Shown here piece by piece: positions 9,565 to 20,118 of a stretch of 64,000 nucleotides of DNA. The stretch is from an uncultured Pelagibacteraceae bacterium (GTDB lineage Bacteria; Pseudomonadota; Alphaproteobacteria; Pelagibacterales; Pelagibacteraceae). The DNA is taken from positions 1 to 64,000 of the forward strand of contig CABXYF010000001.1 in the NCBI GenBank assembly GCA_902516435.1, read 5' to 3'. Positions within the stretch are counted from its first letter, which is position 1. Each line of letters opens with the position of its first letter. Under the pieces are notes generated by a model, which had not been told where the DNA came from, made no database searches, and saw only the letters and a program-made list of their open reading frames with translations. The position numbers were made by a program, and so were the translations under genes.

Positions 9565-10561
9565 GTTCTCTCACCCATTTGCCCTGAGCAGCCAATGTAC
9601 ACATTTTAGCTCTGTGATTAAAAGTTTTTTGAGTTCCCTCTACATCTTTTATATTTTTTGACCACATTTTAAGAGCACTTTGCTGAAGAGCTCTTCCATA
9701 TGAGTATGTCATAACAAAATTAGTATTGTTGTTTTTATTTATTAAATTTAAATTTTCTGTAGCTTCTGACTCAGACTGACCTCCTGACAAAAAGGCAATC
9801 CCAGGTACATCACTAGGAACTGAATTTTTAAGACACTCAAGTGTTTTGTTTGAAACTTCTTCACTAGATATTCTCTCTTTTGATTGGGTGCCAGATAATA
9901 TCATATTTGGTTTTAAAATAATTCCTGAAAGATCAACTTTATGCAAGATTAGTTCTTCAAAACATTTTTTTATAACTTCTGATGTTTTATTTAAACAAAC
10001 ATCTGAAGAATGTTCTCCATCCATTAATACCTCAGGCTCCACTATTGGGACCATACCACTTTCTTGTACTAAAGCTGAGTATCTTGCTAGTGCATGAGCA
10101 TTACTATTTATTGCTAGCCTGGTTGGATATTTATCACTTATAGAGTAAACCCCCCTCCATTTTGTAAATCTTGCACCAAGCTCATAATATTTTTTCAATC
10201 TATCTCTGAGGCCATCTAAACCCTCAGTAATTTTTTCTTCAGGAGAGTTTGCTAATTCTTTAGCACCTGTATCAACTTTAATTCCTGGCACAGCGCCTGA
10301 GGCTGAAATTAGGTCAGGGATTGATTTTCCATAACTTGTGGTTTGGTTTATTGTTTCATCGTAAAGAATAACTCCTCCAATACAATCTTTCATGCATTCA
10401 GATGAGAAAAGAATCTCCCTAAACAATAGTCTATTTTCTGGAGTAGAATTTACATTTACCGCTGCAAGTCTCTTAGTCATAGTACCATTGCTTTCATCTG
10501 CAGCAAGTATACCTTTACCGTTAGAAATTATTTTAAGTGCAATTTTGTTTAATTCTGACAT
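9551..10561 (-). CDS. Fructose-bisphosphate aldolase, class I
   Basis: GKGILAADESNGTMTKRL, GARFTKWRGVY, FLSGGQSE, YGRALQ; eukaryote-like class I signature. Confidence 0.93.
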   Translation of the reverse strand: MSELNKIALKIISNGKGILAADESNGTMTKRLAAVNVNSTPENRLLFREILFSSECMKDCIGGVILYDETINQTTSYGKSIPDLISASGAVPGIKVDTGAKELANSPEEKITEGLDGLRDRLKKYYELGARFTKWRGVYSISDKYPTRLAINSNAHALARYSALVQESGMVPIVEPEVLMDGEHSSDVCLNKTSEVIKKCFEELILHKVDLSGIILKPNMILSGTQSKERISSEEVSNKTLECLKNSVPSDVPGIAFLSGGQSESEATENLNLINKNNNTNFVMTYSYGRALQQSALKMWSKNIKDVEGTQKTFNHRAKMCTLAAQGKWVRELESK

Positions 10562-11743
10562 TTATTGATTTAACGCGGTTATACCAGGAAGCTTTTTACC
10601 TTCAAGATATTCTAAAAAGGCTCCACCTGCAGTTGAAACAAAGTTAAAATCATCAACAGCCTTTATACTTTTTAATAATGAGACTGTATCTCCTCCACCA
10701 ACAACTGAAAAAATTTTATTTAATTTATTGTTTTTAATTATTATTTTGGCTATTTCAATACTGCCGTTCGCAAAGTTAGGGTTTTCAAAATATCCAGCAG
10801 GACCATTCCATAATATGGTCTTACTAGAATTAATAATATTTGTTATTTTATCAATAGTTTTTGGGCCAATGTCTAAAATCATTTCGTCGTTCAAAACTTC
10901 ATTTAATTTTCTTTTTTTGAATGATCCATTTAAGTCTTTAGATACAAGTACATCTTCTGGATAACTTATTTCACATTTTTCTTTTTTCGAAAGTGAAATA
11001 ATTTCTTCAATGATTTTGTTACAGTTTTTTTCTTTAACAGATTTTCCAATATTGTGACCAAAGTACTCAATAAAATTATTAGCCATAGCTCCTACAATAA
11101 TAATATTATCTAATTTAGGTAATAAATTTTTAATAATATCAATTTTGGTCGAAATTTTGGATCCTCCTATTATACAGGATATTGGTTTTGTAATTTCAGA
11201 GGTAATTTTAGTGAGGGCATCAATTTCTAAATCTATTTGTAATCCAGAAAATGAGGGCAGGAATTTAGAAATTTCAACAATTGAAGCATGTGAACGATGA
11301 GAACAGGAGAAAGCATCATTAACATAAATATCACCAAAACTTGCTAGGTGCTCTGCAAACTTATTATCATTTGTTTCTTCTTCTGCATAAAACCTAATAT
11401 TTTCTAACATTAAGATTTTCTCATCAAAATTATCGAAGAAATTCTTATTTTTAATTTCATTTATATTTTGTGTAATTAATTTCACATTTAAACCTAATTG
11501 CTCCTCTAAATTTTCACAAATTGGTTTTAATGAAAGTTCTTTTAAAGCCTTACCTCTTGGTCTGCCCACATGTGATAAAATAATAATTTTAGCTTTTTGT
11601 TTATTAAGAAATTTTAAGGTAGGTAAAATTTTATCTATTCTAGTTGTGTCACTTATTTTCCCGTTAACTATGGGAACATTTAAATCTAATCTTAGTAATA
11701 TTTTTTTATCCTGAAGATTTGTTTCGTTTTTAATACTTCTCAT
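10562..11743 (-). CDS. pgk: Phosphoglycerate kinase
   Basis: LRLDLNVPI, SHVGRPRG, WNGPAGYFE, VVGGGDTV, STAGGAFLEYLEGK. Confidence 0.97.
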   Translation of the reverse strand: MRSIKNETNLQDKKILLRLDLNVPIVNGKISDTTRIDKILPTLKFLNKQKAKIIILSHVGRPRGKALKELSLKPICENLEEQLGLNVKLITQNINEIKNKNFFDNFDEKILMLENIRFYAEEETNDNKFAEHLASFGDIYVNDAFSCSHRSHASIVEISKFLPSFSGLQIDLEIDALTKITSEITKPISCIIGGSKISTKIDIIKNLLPKLDNIIIVGAMANNFIEYFGHNIGKSVKEKNCNKIIEEIISLSKKEKCEISYPEDVLVSKDLNGSFKKRKLNEVLNDEMILDIGPKTIDKITNIINSSKTILWNGPAGYFENPNFANGSIEIAKIIIKNNKLNKIFSVVGGGDTVSLLKSIKAVDDFNFVSTAGGAFLEYLEGKKLPGITALNQ

Positions 11744-12750
11744 TAAGAGATTTTATGCAAATTTTCAGCTATATCACACATTCTGTTAGAAAAACCCCAT
11801 TCGTTGTCATACCAAGCTGAAATTTTACCCATATTTGCTCCTACCACACTTGTTAAAGACGCATCAACGATTGCAGAAGCTGAATGGTGATTGAAGTCAA
11901 CAGAAACTAATTTTTCATACGTGACTTCTAAAATTCTTTTTAATTCTCTTTTTGAAGCTAATTCAAATTCATTATTTATATTTTTTATATTAATTTTTTT
12001 TTTTGTACAAAAAACTAATTCTACTAGAGAAACATTCGGCGTAGGTACTCTCATCGCCACACCTTCTAGTTTTCCTTTCAAACTTGGAATTATTTCACCT
12101 ATTGCTTTTGATGCTCCAGTCGATGTAGGAACAATCGACTGGCTTGCAGATCGAGCTCTTCTTGGATCTTTATGAGAATTGTCCAAAATTCTTTGGTCAC
12201 TAGTAAATGAATGAATCGTAGTCATAAAACCTTTTTCAATTTCAAATTTTTTGTGAATGACATCTACAACTGGCGCCAAACAATTCGTAGTACATGAGGC
12301 AGCTGAGATTATTTTATCTTTTTTAGACAAGGTGTTTTCGTTAACACCAAAAACTATTGTTTTGTCTGCATTTTTGCATGGAGCAGATACAATCACTTTT
12401 TTTGCACCATTTTTAATATGAGCTTCAAGTTTTTCTCTTGAGTTAAATTTACCTGTACATTCCAAAACAAAGTCAACATTGTACTTTTTCCAATTAATTT
12501 TTTCGATCTTAGGCTCTTGAGAAAATGAAATTTTTTGTTTATTTATTATTAAATTATTTTCATCAAATCTAATATCAGCATCAAATTTTCCATGTATAGA
12601 ATCGTATCTAATTAATTTACCTGTACCCTCTGAATTTGATCTGTTATTAATATGCTGAATCTTTAAATTTTTATTTCGACTTTCAAAAATTGATCTGACA
12701 ATCATACGACCAATTCTACCCATTCCATTAATTCCAATTTTGATTGCCAT
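11743..12750 (-). CDS. gap: Glyceraldehyde-3-phosphate dehydrogenase
   Basis: IGINGMGRIGRM, SAASCTTNCLAP active site, WYDNEWGFSNRM. Confidence 0.97.
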   Translation of the reverse strand: MAIKIGINGMGRIGRMIVRSIFESRNKNLKIQHINNRSNSEGTGKLIRYDSIHGKFDADIRFDENNLIINKQKISFSQEPKIEKINWKKYNVDFVLECTGKFNSREKLEAHIKNGAKKVIVSAPCKNADKTIVFGVNENTLSKKDKIISAASCTTNCLAPVVDVIHKKFEIEKGFMTTIHSFTSDQRILDNSHKDPRRARSASQSIVPTSTGASKAIGEIIPSLKGKLEGVAMRVPTPNVSLVELVFCTKKKINIKNINNEFELASKRELKRILEVTYEKLVSVDFNHHSASAIVDASLTSVVGANMGKISAWYDNEWGFSNRMCDIAENLHKIS

Positions 12751-12752
12751 AT

Positions 12753-14711
12753 TTAATTTCCTATCATTTTTTTGGTTTTACTGACAATATTTGAAACTGT
12801 TAGTCCAAAATGTTTAAAAATATCTTTGTAGGGTGCACTCTTGCCAAATTCATTAATTCCAAATGTTAGACCTGAACTCCCCACATATTTTTTCCAACAA
12901 TCACTTGATCCAGCTTCTATTGAAATTTTAAATTTAGTTTCGTTTAAAATTTTATTTTTATATAATTTTGATTGTAGGTCGAAAAGCTCCATAGAAGGCA
13001 TTGATATAACCTTAGAATATATTTTATCTTTGGCTAATTTATGACAAGTTTCGATTGCCACATTAACCTCTGAACCACTTGCAAATATTGTTAAATTAAT
13101 TTTATTATTAGTTCTCAAAACTTCATAGGCTCCTAACGAACACTTGTTTACTTTTGTAAATGATTTTCTTATTGGATTTAAACCCTGTCTTGTTAAAGAT
13201 AAAATACTTGGTGTTTTAGAACTTTTTAAAGCATGTTCCCAACATTCAATTGTTTCAACTCTATCTGCTGGCCTAAAAACATTTAAATTTGGAATTGATC
13301 GTAAACCTGAGAGCTGCTCAATTGGCTGATGGGTTGGCCCATCCTCTCCAAGCCCTATAGAGTCATGCGTCATTACATAGATTACTCTTTTTTGCATCAA
13401 CGCAGATAACCTAATTGAAGGTTTACAATAATCAGAAAAAATTAAAAAGGTTCCGCCATATGGAATTAAATTTCCATAGAGCGCAATACCATTCATTATT
13501 CCACTCATTCCATGCTCTCTTACCCCGTAGTGAATATAATCTCCACTAAAATCTCCTGGCTTAATTATTTTTTGATATTTTGTTTTTGTGTTATTAGATC
13601 CTGCTAAATCAGCAGAGCCACCAATTAAGTTATGATTTTCTTTTGTTAATGCATTAAGTGTCATTTCTGAACATTTTCTTGTAGCCAAACTTTTAGGCTT
13701 TAAAATCGCATTTCTTTTTTCTCTTTTTAGAATACTAGATAAATTATTTTTTTTTATATTTTTAAATTTTGTTTTGTTTTTGTTAAATATCTTAATCCAT
13801 CTTTTTTCTTGAGTTTCACATCTTTGACCAATTTTTCTCCACTCTTTCAAAAATTTATTCGGAATATTAAAAGGTTTATTGTTCCAATTTAGGGCTTTTC
13901 TAACAAGTTCAATCTCTTCTAAACCTAGGGGACTTCCATGGGAGGACGCTTTACCTGATTTATTGGGTGAACCATATCCAATTTTTGTTTTACAAGAAAT
14001 AACAGTTGGTTTTTTTGCTTTTTGAACATTTTTTAATGCTTTAAATATTTCTTTTTCATTATGTCCATTTATTAAAATATAATCCCAACCATAACTTTCA
14101 AATCTTTTTTTAAAATTATCTGAAACAGCAAGATCAGTTGGACCGTCAATTGAAATTGAATTGTTATCAAAAAGCACTACTAAATTTTTAAGCTTCAAAT
14201 GCCCAGCTAAGCTCATTGCCTCATGACTTATTCCCTCCATTAAACACCCATCTCCAGCCAAAACATAAGTTTTGTGATTAATTAAATCATTTCCTAATTT
14301 TTTTTTTAAAATTTCTTCTGCGATTGCAAATCCCACTGCGTTTGCTATTCCTTGTCCAAGAGGTCCTGTTGTTGTTTCGATACCTGAATTTGGATGGTAT
14401 TCAGGATGACCAGCACATATAGAGTTTAGCTGTCTGAAATTTTTTATACTGTTTAATGAAATGCTCTTATATCCAGTCAAAAACAGTAAAGAGTACAACA
14501 GCATTGATCCATGACCTGCCGATAAAACGAATCTATCTCTATTCATCCAATCTGGATTCTTGGGATTAAATCTTAAAAAACTCTTAAAAAGCACGGTTAC
14601 AACATCCGCCATACCCATCGGCATACCTGGGTGACCAGAATTAGCTTTTTGGACTGCATCTATTGACAAAAATCTGATGCAATTTGCTAAATCATTGTGT
14701 AGTTTATTCAA
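12753..14711 (-). CDS. tkt: Transketolase
   Basis: SGHPGMPMGMADV, GDGCLMEGISHEA, VREHGMSGIMNG, THDSIGLGEDGPTHQP. Confidence 0.97.
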   Translation of the reverse strand: MNKLHNDLANCIRFLSIDAVQKANSGHPGMPMGMADVVTVLFKSFLRFNPKNPDWMNRDRFVLSAGHGSMLLYSLLFLTGYKSISLNSIKNFRQLNSICAGHPEYHPNSGIETTTGPLGQGIANAVGFAIAEEILKKKLGNDLINHKTYVLAGDGCLMEGISHEAMSLAGHLKLKNLVVLFDNNSISIDGPTDLAVSDNFKKRFESYGWDYILINGHNEKEIFKALKNVQKAKKPTVISCKTKIGYGSPNKSGKASSHGSPLGLEEIELVRKALNWNNKPFNIPNKFLKEWRKIGQRCETQEKRWIKIFNKNKTKFKNIKKNNLSSILKREKRNAILKPKSLATRKCSEMTLNALTKENHNLIGGSADLAGSNNTKTKYQKIIKPGDFSGDYIHYGVREHGMSGIMNGIALYGNLIPYGGTFLIFSDYCKPSIRLSALMQKRVIYVMTHDSIGLGEDGPTHQPIEQLSGLRSIPNLNVFRPADRVETIECWEHALKSSKTPSILSLTRQGLNPIRKSFTKVNKCSLGAYEVLRTNNKINLTIFASGSEVNVAIETCHKLAKDKIYSKVISMPSMELFDLQSKLYKNKILNETKFKISIEAGSSDCWKKYVGSSGLTFGINEFGKSAPYKDIFKHFGLTVSNIVSKTKKMIGN

Positions 14712-14762
14712 AATTATCCTGACTAGACTAAGAAGAATCTATTTAATACTATAACTATATAT

Positions 14763-15086
14763 ATGAATTCTATAAACGAAAAAGAAAAAAAATTAATTTC
14801 AGTTTTGGATGAATTAAAAAATTTAGACCTTACTAATCCAAATTTACAAAATAGTATTGCAAACTTAAGTAAACAAAAAAATCAATTAGAAATTGAAAAA
14901 AATGAGCTGGAAAGTAAATACAAAGCATTGTTAGCTGAACATGACACTTTATCAAAAAAATTAGAGGAAATTAAAAACATGGAAAAACAAGAAGAAAGAA
15001 AGCAAATTGAGTTTTCAGAAAAAATTGATGAATTAAATCAGGAAACAGATACTTTATTAGAAGAAATTGATAAATGGCAAATGTAA
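14763..15086 (+). CDS. Short coiled-coil protein (DUF4164-like) upstream of zapA
   Basis: Strongly heptad-like Glu/Lys/Leu-rich sequence; 13-bp overlap with zapA. Confidence 0.6.
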   Translation: MNSINEKEKKLISVLDELKNLDLTNPNLQNSIANLSKQKNQLEIEKNELESKYKALLAEHDTLSKKLEEIKNMEKQEERKQIEFSEKIDELNQETDTLLEEIDKWQM

Positions 15087-15520
15087 ATATAAAATTTAAT
15101 AATAAAGAATTCATATTGTCCTGTGAGGATGGACAAGAAGAACATTTGGAAGAATTGCTAATCCAAATTAGCAAAAAGTTTAATAATTTAAAAAATGATT
15201 TAGGCAATCTAGGTGAGAATAAACTTCTGTTAATTACAGCAGTGAAAATAATGGATGAGTATTATGAGACTAAAAAAAAGGTTGAGCAAAAAAAAGATGA
15301 GTTTAAAGATTTGTTAAATAAATTTAAAGAGCTCAAATCTTTAGTTTACGAATATCGAGATAAGAAAGAGGATGAAATAAAAAAACTTAATTCAAATCAT
15401 GAAGATTTTAAAACTGAGATTGAGAATAATCAAAAAAAATATGAACAGTTAATAGATGAAGCAGCAGATCAAATATCAAATTTTGTAGAAAAAGCAAAAA
15501 TAGATAATCTATCCCAATAA
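15074..15520 (+). CDS. zapA: Cell division protein ZapA-like, with extended C-terminal coiled coil
   Basis: MANVNIKFNNKEFILSCEDGQEEHLEELLIQISKKFNNLK...NKLLLITAVKIMDEYYE. Confidence 0.82.
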   Translation: MANVNIKFNNKEFILSCEDGQEEHLEELLIQISKKFNNLKNDLGNLGENKLLLITAVKIMDEYYETKKKVEQKKDEFKDLLNKFKELKSLVYEYRDKKEDEIKKLNSNHEDFKTEIENNQKKYEQLIDEAADQISNFVEKAKIDNLSQ

Positions 15521-15524
15521 ATTT

Positions 15525-16067
15525 GTGATTAAATCAAAGTTAAGAGATAAAGTATTAAAAATAAGAAAAAAAAACTCAAAAAAATCAATCAGCATTAGTC
15601 CAAGTAATATTTATTCTTATCTTAAAAAAAAAAATTATAATTTAAAAATTATAGGTGGGTACTACCCAACAAACTATGAGATTGATGATTTAGAAATTTT
15701 AAATTATTTTTTTGACAAAGGTTCTACTATTTCACTTCCAAAAATTAAAAAAAAAAATCAAATGGAATTTTACAAATGGTATACGAATGAACCTTTATTA
15801 ATAAATAAATACGGTATACCAGAACCAGAAGCCAATAATAGAGTTTACCCAGATATTTTATTTGTTCCTTTGGTGGCATTTGACAAGGAATTAAATAGAT
15901 TAGGATATGGAGGTGGTTTTTATGACCGTTACATTCAAAAGATGTCAAAGATCAAAAAAATAGTAAAAGTTGGTCTTGCTTTTTCTTTTCAAAAATTAAA
16001 AACGATACCAACAAATAAGCATGATAAGAAATTAGATATAATTATAACCGAGAAAGATATTGTATAA
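15525..16067 (+). CDS. 5-formyltetrahydrofolate cyclo-ligase
   Basis: PDILFVPLVAFDKELNRLGYGGGFYDRYI motif; GTG start. Confidence 0.9.
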   Translation: MIKSKLRDKVLKIRKKNSKKSISISPSNIYSYLKKKNYNLKIIGGYYPTNYEIDDLEILNYFFDKGSTISLPKIKKKNQMEFYKWYTNEPLLINKYGIPEPEANNRVYPDILFVPLVAFDKELNRLGYGGGFYDRYIQKMSKIKKIVKVGLAFSFQKLKTIPTNKHDKKLDIIITEKDIV

Positions 16068-16867
16068 TGAAAATATTATTTTTAGGTGATGTGGTTGGTG
16101 TAGCTGGTTGTTCAAAGTTGACAAATAATCTTTTAAGTGAAATTAAATCAAAAAATATTGATTTTGTGATTGTTAATGGTGAAAATGCTGCTTCTCAAGG
16201 TGTAGGACTTACAAAAGAAATATGTAAAGATTTTTTTAATTGTGGAGTAAATGTAATTACAACAGGAAACCATGTTTGGGATCAAAAAGAAATTATGGAG
16301 TATATTGATAAAGAGGAAAGATTATTACGTCCTAAAAATCTTTTTGAACCCGCACCAGGAAAAGGATTTAATATTTACACAACAGATAACGATGTAAAAA
16401 TTGGTGTTTTAAATTTGATGGGAAACGTCTTTATGAAAAAGTGTGAAGATGTCTTTGAAGTTTCGAAAAAATTTTTAAATGAGAATAAATTAAAAGAAGA
16501 CTACGATATGCTCATAGTTGATTTTCATGGGGAGATTACAAGTGAAAAAAATGCTATTGGCCATTTTTTTGATGGTAAGGCTACTCTTGTAGTTGGAACT
16601 CATACTCATATCCCAACAAATGATGCAAGAATTTTAAACAGTGGCACAGGATATCAAACTGATGCTGGTATGTGTGGTGACTATGATTCTGTTATCGGCA
16701 TGAATAAAGAAAATTCGTTGAATAGATTTTTAAAAAAAAACTCCACGAAACATTTCCCTGCTATTGGTGATGCTACTTTGTGTGGTGTTATAGTTGAATG
16801 TAATATAAAAACTGGTTTAGCGAATAATATTCAGAGCTATATTTATGGAAATCAATTCAAAAGTTAA
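16067..16867 (+). CDS. YmdB-family metallophosphoesterase (TIGR00282-like)
   Basis: MKILFLGDVVGVAG, VNGENAASQGVGLT, TTGNHVWDQKE, GTHTHIPTNDARIL. Confidence 0.92.
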   Translation: MKILFLGDVVGVAGCSKLTNNLLSEIKSKNIDFVIVNGENAASQGVGLTKEICKDFFNCGVNVITTGNHVWDQKEIMEYIDKEERLLRPKNLFEPAPGKGFNIYTTDNDVKIGVLNLMGNVFMKKCEDVFEVSKKFLNENKLKEDYDMLIVDFHGEITSEKNAIGHFFDGKATLVVGTHTHIPTNDARILNSGTGYQTDAGMCGDYDSVIGMNKENSLNRFLKKNSTKHFPAIGDATLCGVIVECNIKTGLANNIQSYIYGNQFKS

Positions 16868-16877
16868 ATAAAAATTT

Positions 16878-17603
16878 ATGGCAGGACACTCTCATTGGGC
16901 TGGAATAAAACATAAAAAAGGAAAAGTAGATAAACAGCGTTCTAAAATTTTTTCAAAACTATCAAAAGAAATTACAGTTGCTGCAAAACTTGGAGATAAA
17001 GATCCTGCGATGAACCCTAGATTAAGATCTGCCGTCCAAGCTGCAAGATCTGCCAATATGCCTAAGGACAATATTGAGAGAGCAATTGACAAATCTTCTG
17101 CAGCAACTGGTTCGAATTTTGAGAATTTAAGATATGAGGGATTTGGACCTGATAAAATTGCAGTTATTGTAGAGACATTAACAGATAACAAAAATAGAAC
17201 TGCTTCAAATATTAGAACAATTTTTCAAAAAAATGGGGGAAGTTTAGGAACACAGGGATCTGCATCTCACAATTTTAAACAATTGGGAATAATTAAAATT
17301 GATAAGAAAGAAATTTCTGATGAGAATATTTTGGAATTAGCAATTGAAGCTGGAGCTGATGAATGTATGTCTAATATCAATTTTCATGAAATTCACTGTC
17401 CCATGAGTGAGATTTATAATGTTAAAAAAAATTTAGAAAATACAATAGCTAACTTTATTTCAACAGAGATTGAATGGATACCATTAAATAGTGTGAACAT
17501 TCTTAATGAAAAAAAAGATGAAGTAACGGAATTTCTGGATAGTCTAGAAGATGATGAAGATGTTCAAAATGTTTTTTCAAATGTAAATTTAGAGGTTAAT
17601 TGA
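16878..17603 (+). CDS. yebC: YebC/PmpR family DNA-binding regulatory protein
   Basis: MAGHSHWAGIKHKKGKVDKQRSKIFSKLSKEI. Confidence 0.97.
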   Translation: MAGHSHWAGIKHKKGKVDKQRSKIFSKLSKEITVAAKLGDKDPAMNPRLRSAVQAARSANMPKDNIERAIDKSSAATGSNFENLRYEGFGPDKIAVIVETLTDNKNRTASNIRTIFQKNGGSLGTQGSASHNFKQLGIIKIDKKEISDENILELAIEAGADECMSNINFHEIHCPMSEIYNVKKNLENTIANFISTEIEWIPLNSVNILNEKKDEVTEFLDSLEDDEDVQNVFSNVNLEVN

Positions 17604-18094
17604 TGCTTATAATTGGAATTGATCCGGGGATATCAGGATCAATTTGTTTCTTTCAAGATGGGGTAATACAGGATGTAGTAGAAATGCCGACAATGATTGA
17701 AGGTAAAAAGAATAAGAAGCAAGTAAATGGATCTCAGATTTTTAATGAAATTTCAGATAAAATAAAAAAAATGGACAAAAAAAATATAAAAGTAGTTATA
17801 GAACATGTTACAGCAATGCCAGGCCAAGGTGTTACAAGTATGTTTAATTTTGGTCAATCTTTTGGAATACTTAAAGGTATTTGCAGTGCTATGCAGCTTT
17901 CAGTATATTTTGTCCGACCTGCAAAGTGGAAGAAATATTTTAATTTGATTAATTCTGAAAAAGATGCAAGCAGAACAAGGGCTATTGAAATTTTTCCGTA
18001 CTACTCATCTAATCTTTCTAGAAAAAAGGATTCTAATAAAGCAGATGCTATTCTAATAGCTAGTTTTTTCTTTGAAACATATAAAGAAGAGTAA
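17603..18094 (+). CDS. RuvC-fold Holliday junction resolvase, phage-type family
   Basis: IGIDPGISGSI, VVIEHVTAMPGQGVTSMFNFGQSFGILKG, NKADAILIA; ATG overlaps the yebC TGA. Confidence 0.8.
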   Translation: MLIIGIDPGISGSICFFQDGVIQDVVEMPTMIEGKKNKKQVNGSQIFNEISDKIKKMDKKNIKVVIEHVTAMPGQGVTSMFNFGQSFGILKGICSAMQLSVYFVRPAKWKKYFNLINSEKDASRTRAIEIFPYYSSNLSRKKDSNKADAILIASFFFETYKEE

Positions 18095-18147
18095 TATCAG
18101 CATAATTCAAGTCAAATTCATGACACATTTAAGTGTGAAGAATAATC

Positions 18148-18822
18148 ATGGAAGCAGACATAGCAGCAAATGCTTTAGAACTAGGAACTAATACAGATTT
18201 TTCATTATTTAGCTTATTTTTTAGAGCTGATATAATTGTAAAATCAGTAATGATTATTTTGATATTTTGCTCAGTGTATTCATGGGCGGTTATAATAGAT
18301 AAGTTTAGATTGTTTAAAAAAATAAATAAATCTTCTGAGGAATTTGAGGAAAAATTTTGGAATTCTAAATCTGCCGAAAACTTGTACAACAGTCTACCGT
18401 CGAAACTTGAAGACCCTATGGCGTTAGTTTTCCAAAATGCTATGGAAGGATTATTAAGAAAAAAAACAAGAAATAATTTAAGTGAAAGGATGACTGCGCT
18501 GTTAGAAAATGGGATTGAGAAACAAATGGCAAAAATTGACAAAGGTTTTACTTTCTTAGCCACAGTTGGTTCCACAGCACCATTTATAGGTTTATTTGGA
18601 ACTGTCTGGGGAATCATGAATTCTTTTCAATCAATAGCAATTTCAAGAAATACTAGTCTTGCTATAGTAGCACCAGGAATTGCAGAAGCATTATTTGCAA
18701 CTGCATTAGGTTTATTAGCTGCAATACCTGCAGTTGTTGCTTATAACAAATTCAACAACGATTCAAAAAAATATTCCGAAAAATTAGAAAATTTTTCAAA
18801 AAGATTTTTGACTATAATTTAA
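18148..18822 (+). CDS. tolQ: TolQ proton channel protein
   Basis: FLATVGSTAPFIGLFGTVWGIMNSFQSIA; followed by tolR/A/B/pal. Confidence 0.95.
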   Translation: MEADIAANALELGTNTDFSLFSLFFRADIIVKSVMIILIFCSVYSWAVIIDKFRLFKKINKSSEEFEEKFWNSKSAENLYNSLPSKLEDPMALVFQNAMEGLLRKKTRNNLSERMTALLENGIEKQMAKIDKGFTFLATVGSTAPFIGLFGTVWGIMNSFQSIAISRNTSLAIVAPGIAEALFATALGLLAAIPAVVAYNKFNNDSKKYSEKLENFSKRFLTII

Positions 18823-19239
18823 ATGTCTTTTAAATTAAATCGTTCATCAAAAGAACCTATGAGTGAAATCAATGTTACTCCATTTGTGGACGTAATGTTA
18901 GTTCTATTAATTATTTTTATGGTAACAGCACCCTTGTTAACTGTCGGTGTTCAAGTAGATTTACCTGAAAGCTCTGCAGACTCTCTTCCTGAAGAAACAG
19001 AACCTTTGACGTTATCCATAAATGCGAAAGGAGAGATATTTATTCAAGAGTCTAAAGTGGAATATGATAATATTATTGCAAAAGTATTAGCAGTTTCAAA
19101 AAATAGAACAGATACAAGAATTTATGTCAGAGGTGACAAAACAATTAATTATGGAAGAGTGCTTGAAATAATGGGACTCCTTTCTGGATCAGGTTTTACC
19201 AAAGTAGCTTTAATTTCAGAACCTTATAAGCAAAGGTAG
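18823..19239 (+). CDS. tolR: TolR
   Basis: MSEINVTPFVDVMLVLLIIFMVTAPLLTVGVQVDLPES. Confidence 0.96.
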   Translation: MSFKLNRSSKEPMSEINVTPFVDVMLVLLIIFMVTAPLLTVGVQVDLPESSADSLPEETEPLTLSINAKGEIFIQESKVEYDNIIAKVLAVSKNRTDTRIYVRGDKTINYGRVLEIMGLLSGSGFTKVALISEPYKQR

Positions 19240-19244
19240 CTGGT

Positions 19245-20105
19245 GTGAATAGAAGTATAATTATCTCTTGTGTTTTGCACACAGTAATAATTATAATTAC
19301 TGCAATGAGCCTTCCTTTTTTATCAAAAAAACCCTTAGATATCCCTCCCATTGTATCTGTTGAATTAATACAGATAGCTGAAAAAACAAATGTTCCTTTT
19401 GCCCCAAAAGCAAAAAAAATAATTGAGAAAGTTAAGGAAAAAGAAAAACTTGTATCTGAGCAAGCTCCACCTAAAAAAGTTAAAAAAACAAAAACTAAAA
19501 CTGTTGTTTCTCCAGACCAAAAAAATAAAAAAGTTGAAAATCAAACTCCAGAGGCAATCCCTCTACCAGATAAAACTGTAAAAAAAATTAAAACAAAAGA
19601 AGAAAACAAGCAAAATCCAGAAAAAGTTGATAAAGAGGTTAAACAGGTTTCAGAGTTTGAAAAAAAAGATTTATTTGATCCAAATAATATTGCTGCGTTA
19701 ATTGACAAATCTAAGGAAGAAAGTGCTGAGGTAATTAAAAAAAATAATGATATTACACAAGATCAAGAGAGAAATATTGAGAACACCGGACTCACATTAA
19801 GCGAAGAAGACGCTCTTAAAGCACAAATTTTTGGCTGTTGGAGCATTCCTTTAGGATTACCTTATAATGAAAACTTGTTAGTAAGAGTTAAGTTAAAATT
19901 AAAGCCCGATGGATCAGTAACAAAAACTGAAATTTTAGATCATGCAAGGATGAATAAACCAGGTCAAGGTTTCTATAAAGTTTTAGCCGAAAGTGCATTA
20001 AGAGCTGTAAAGTTATGTCAGCCATTAAGAGTTCCAACAACAGGCTATGAAAGATGGAAGGAATTACAATTAAATTTTGATGCAAGAGAGATGTTAGAAG
20101 GCTAA
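19245..20105 (+). CDS. tolA: TolA-like energy-transducing protein
   Basis: N-terminal TM, Lys/Glu/Pro-rich domain, C-terminal TonB/TolA-like domain; position in tol operon. Confidence 0.85.
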   Translation: MNRSIIISCVLHTVIIIITAMSLPFLSKKPLDIPPIVSVELIQIAEKTNVPFAPKAKKIIEKVKEKEKLVSEQAPPKKVKKTKTKTVVSPDQKNKKVENQTPEAIPLPDKTVKKIKTKEENKQNPEKVDKEVKQVSEFEKKDLFDPNNIAALIDKSKEESAEVIKKNNDITQDQERNIENTGLTLSEEDALKAQIFGCWSIPLGLPYNENLLVRVKLKLKPDGSVTKTEILDHARMNKPGQGFYKVLAESALRAVKLCQPLRVPTTGYERWKELQLNFDAREMLEG

Positions 20106-20118
20106 TATAAATATTTAT

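Noticed and set aside
15521-15524. 6S RNA (ssrS) expected between zapA and the formyl-THF cyclo-ligase gene
   Set aside because: The gap is only 4 nt here, so no room for it at this locus
18129-18617. 162-aa minus-strand ORF opposite tolQ
   Set aside because: Pure antisense shadow of a well-supported tolQ; no recognisable domain
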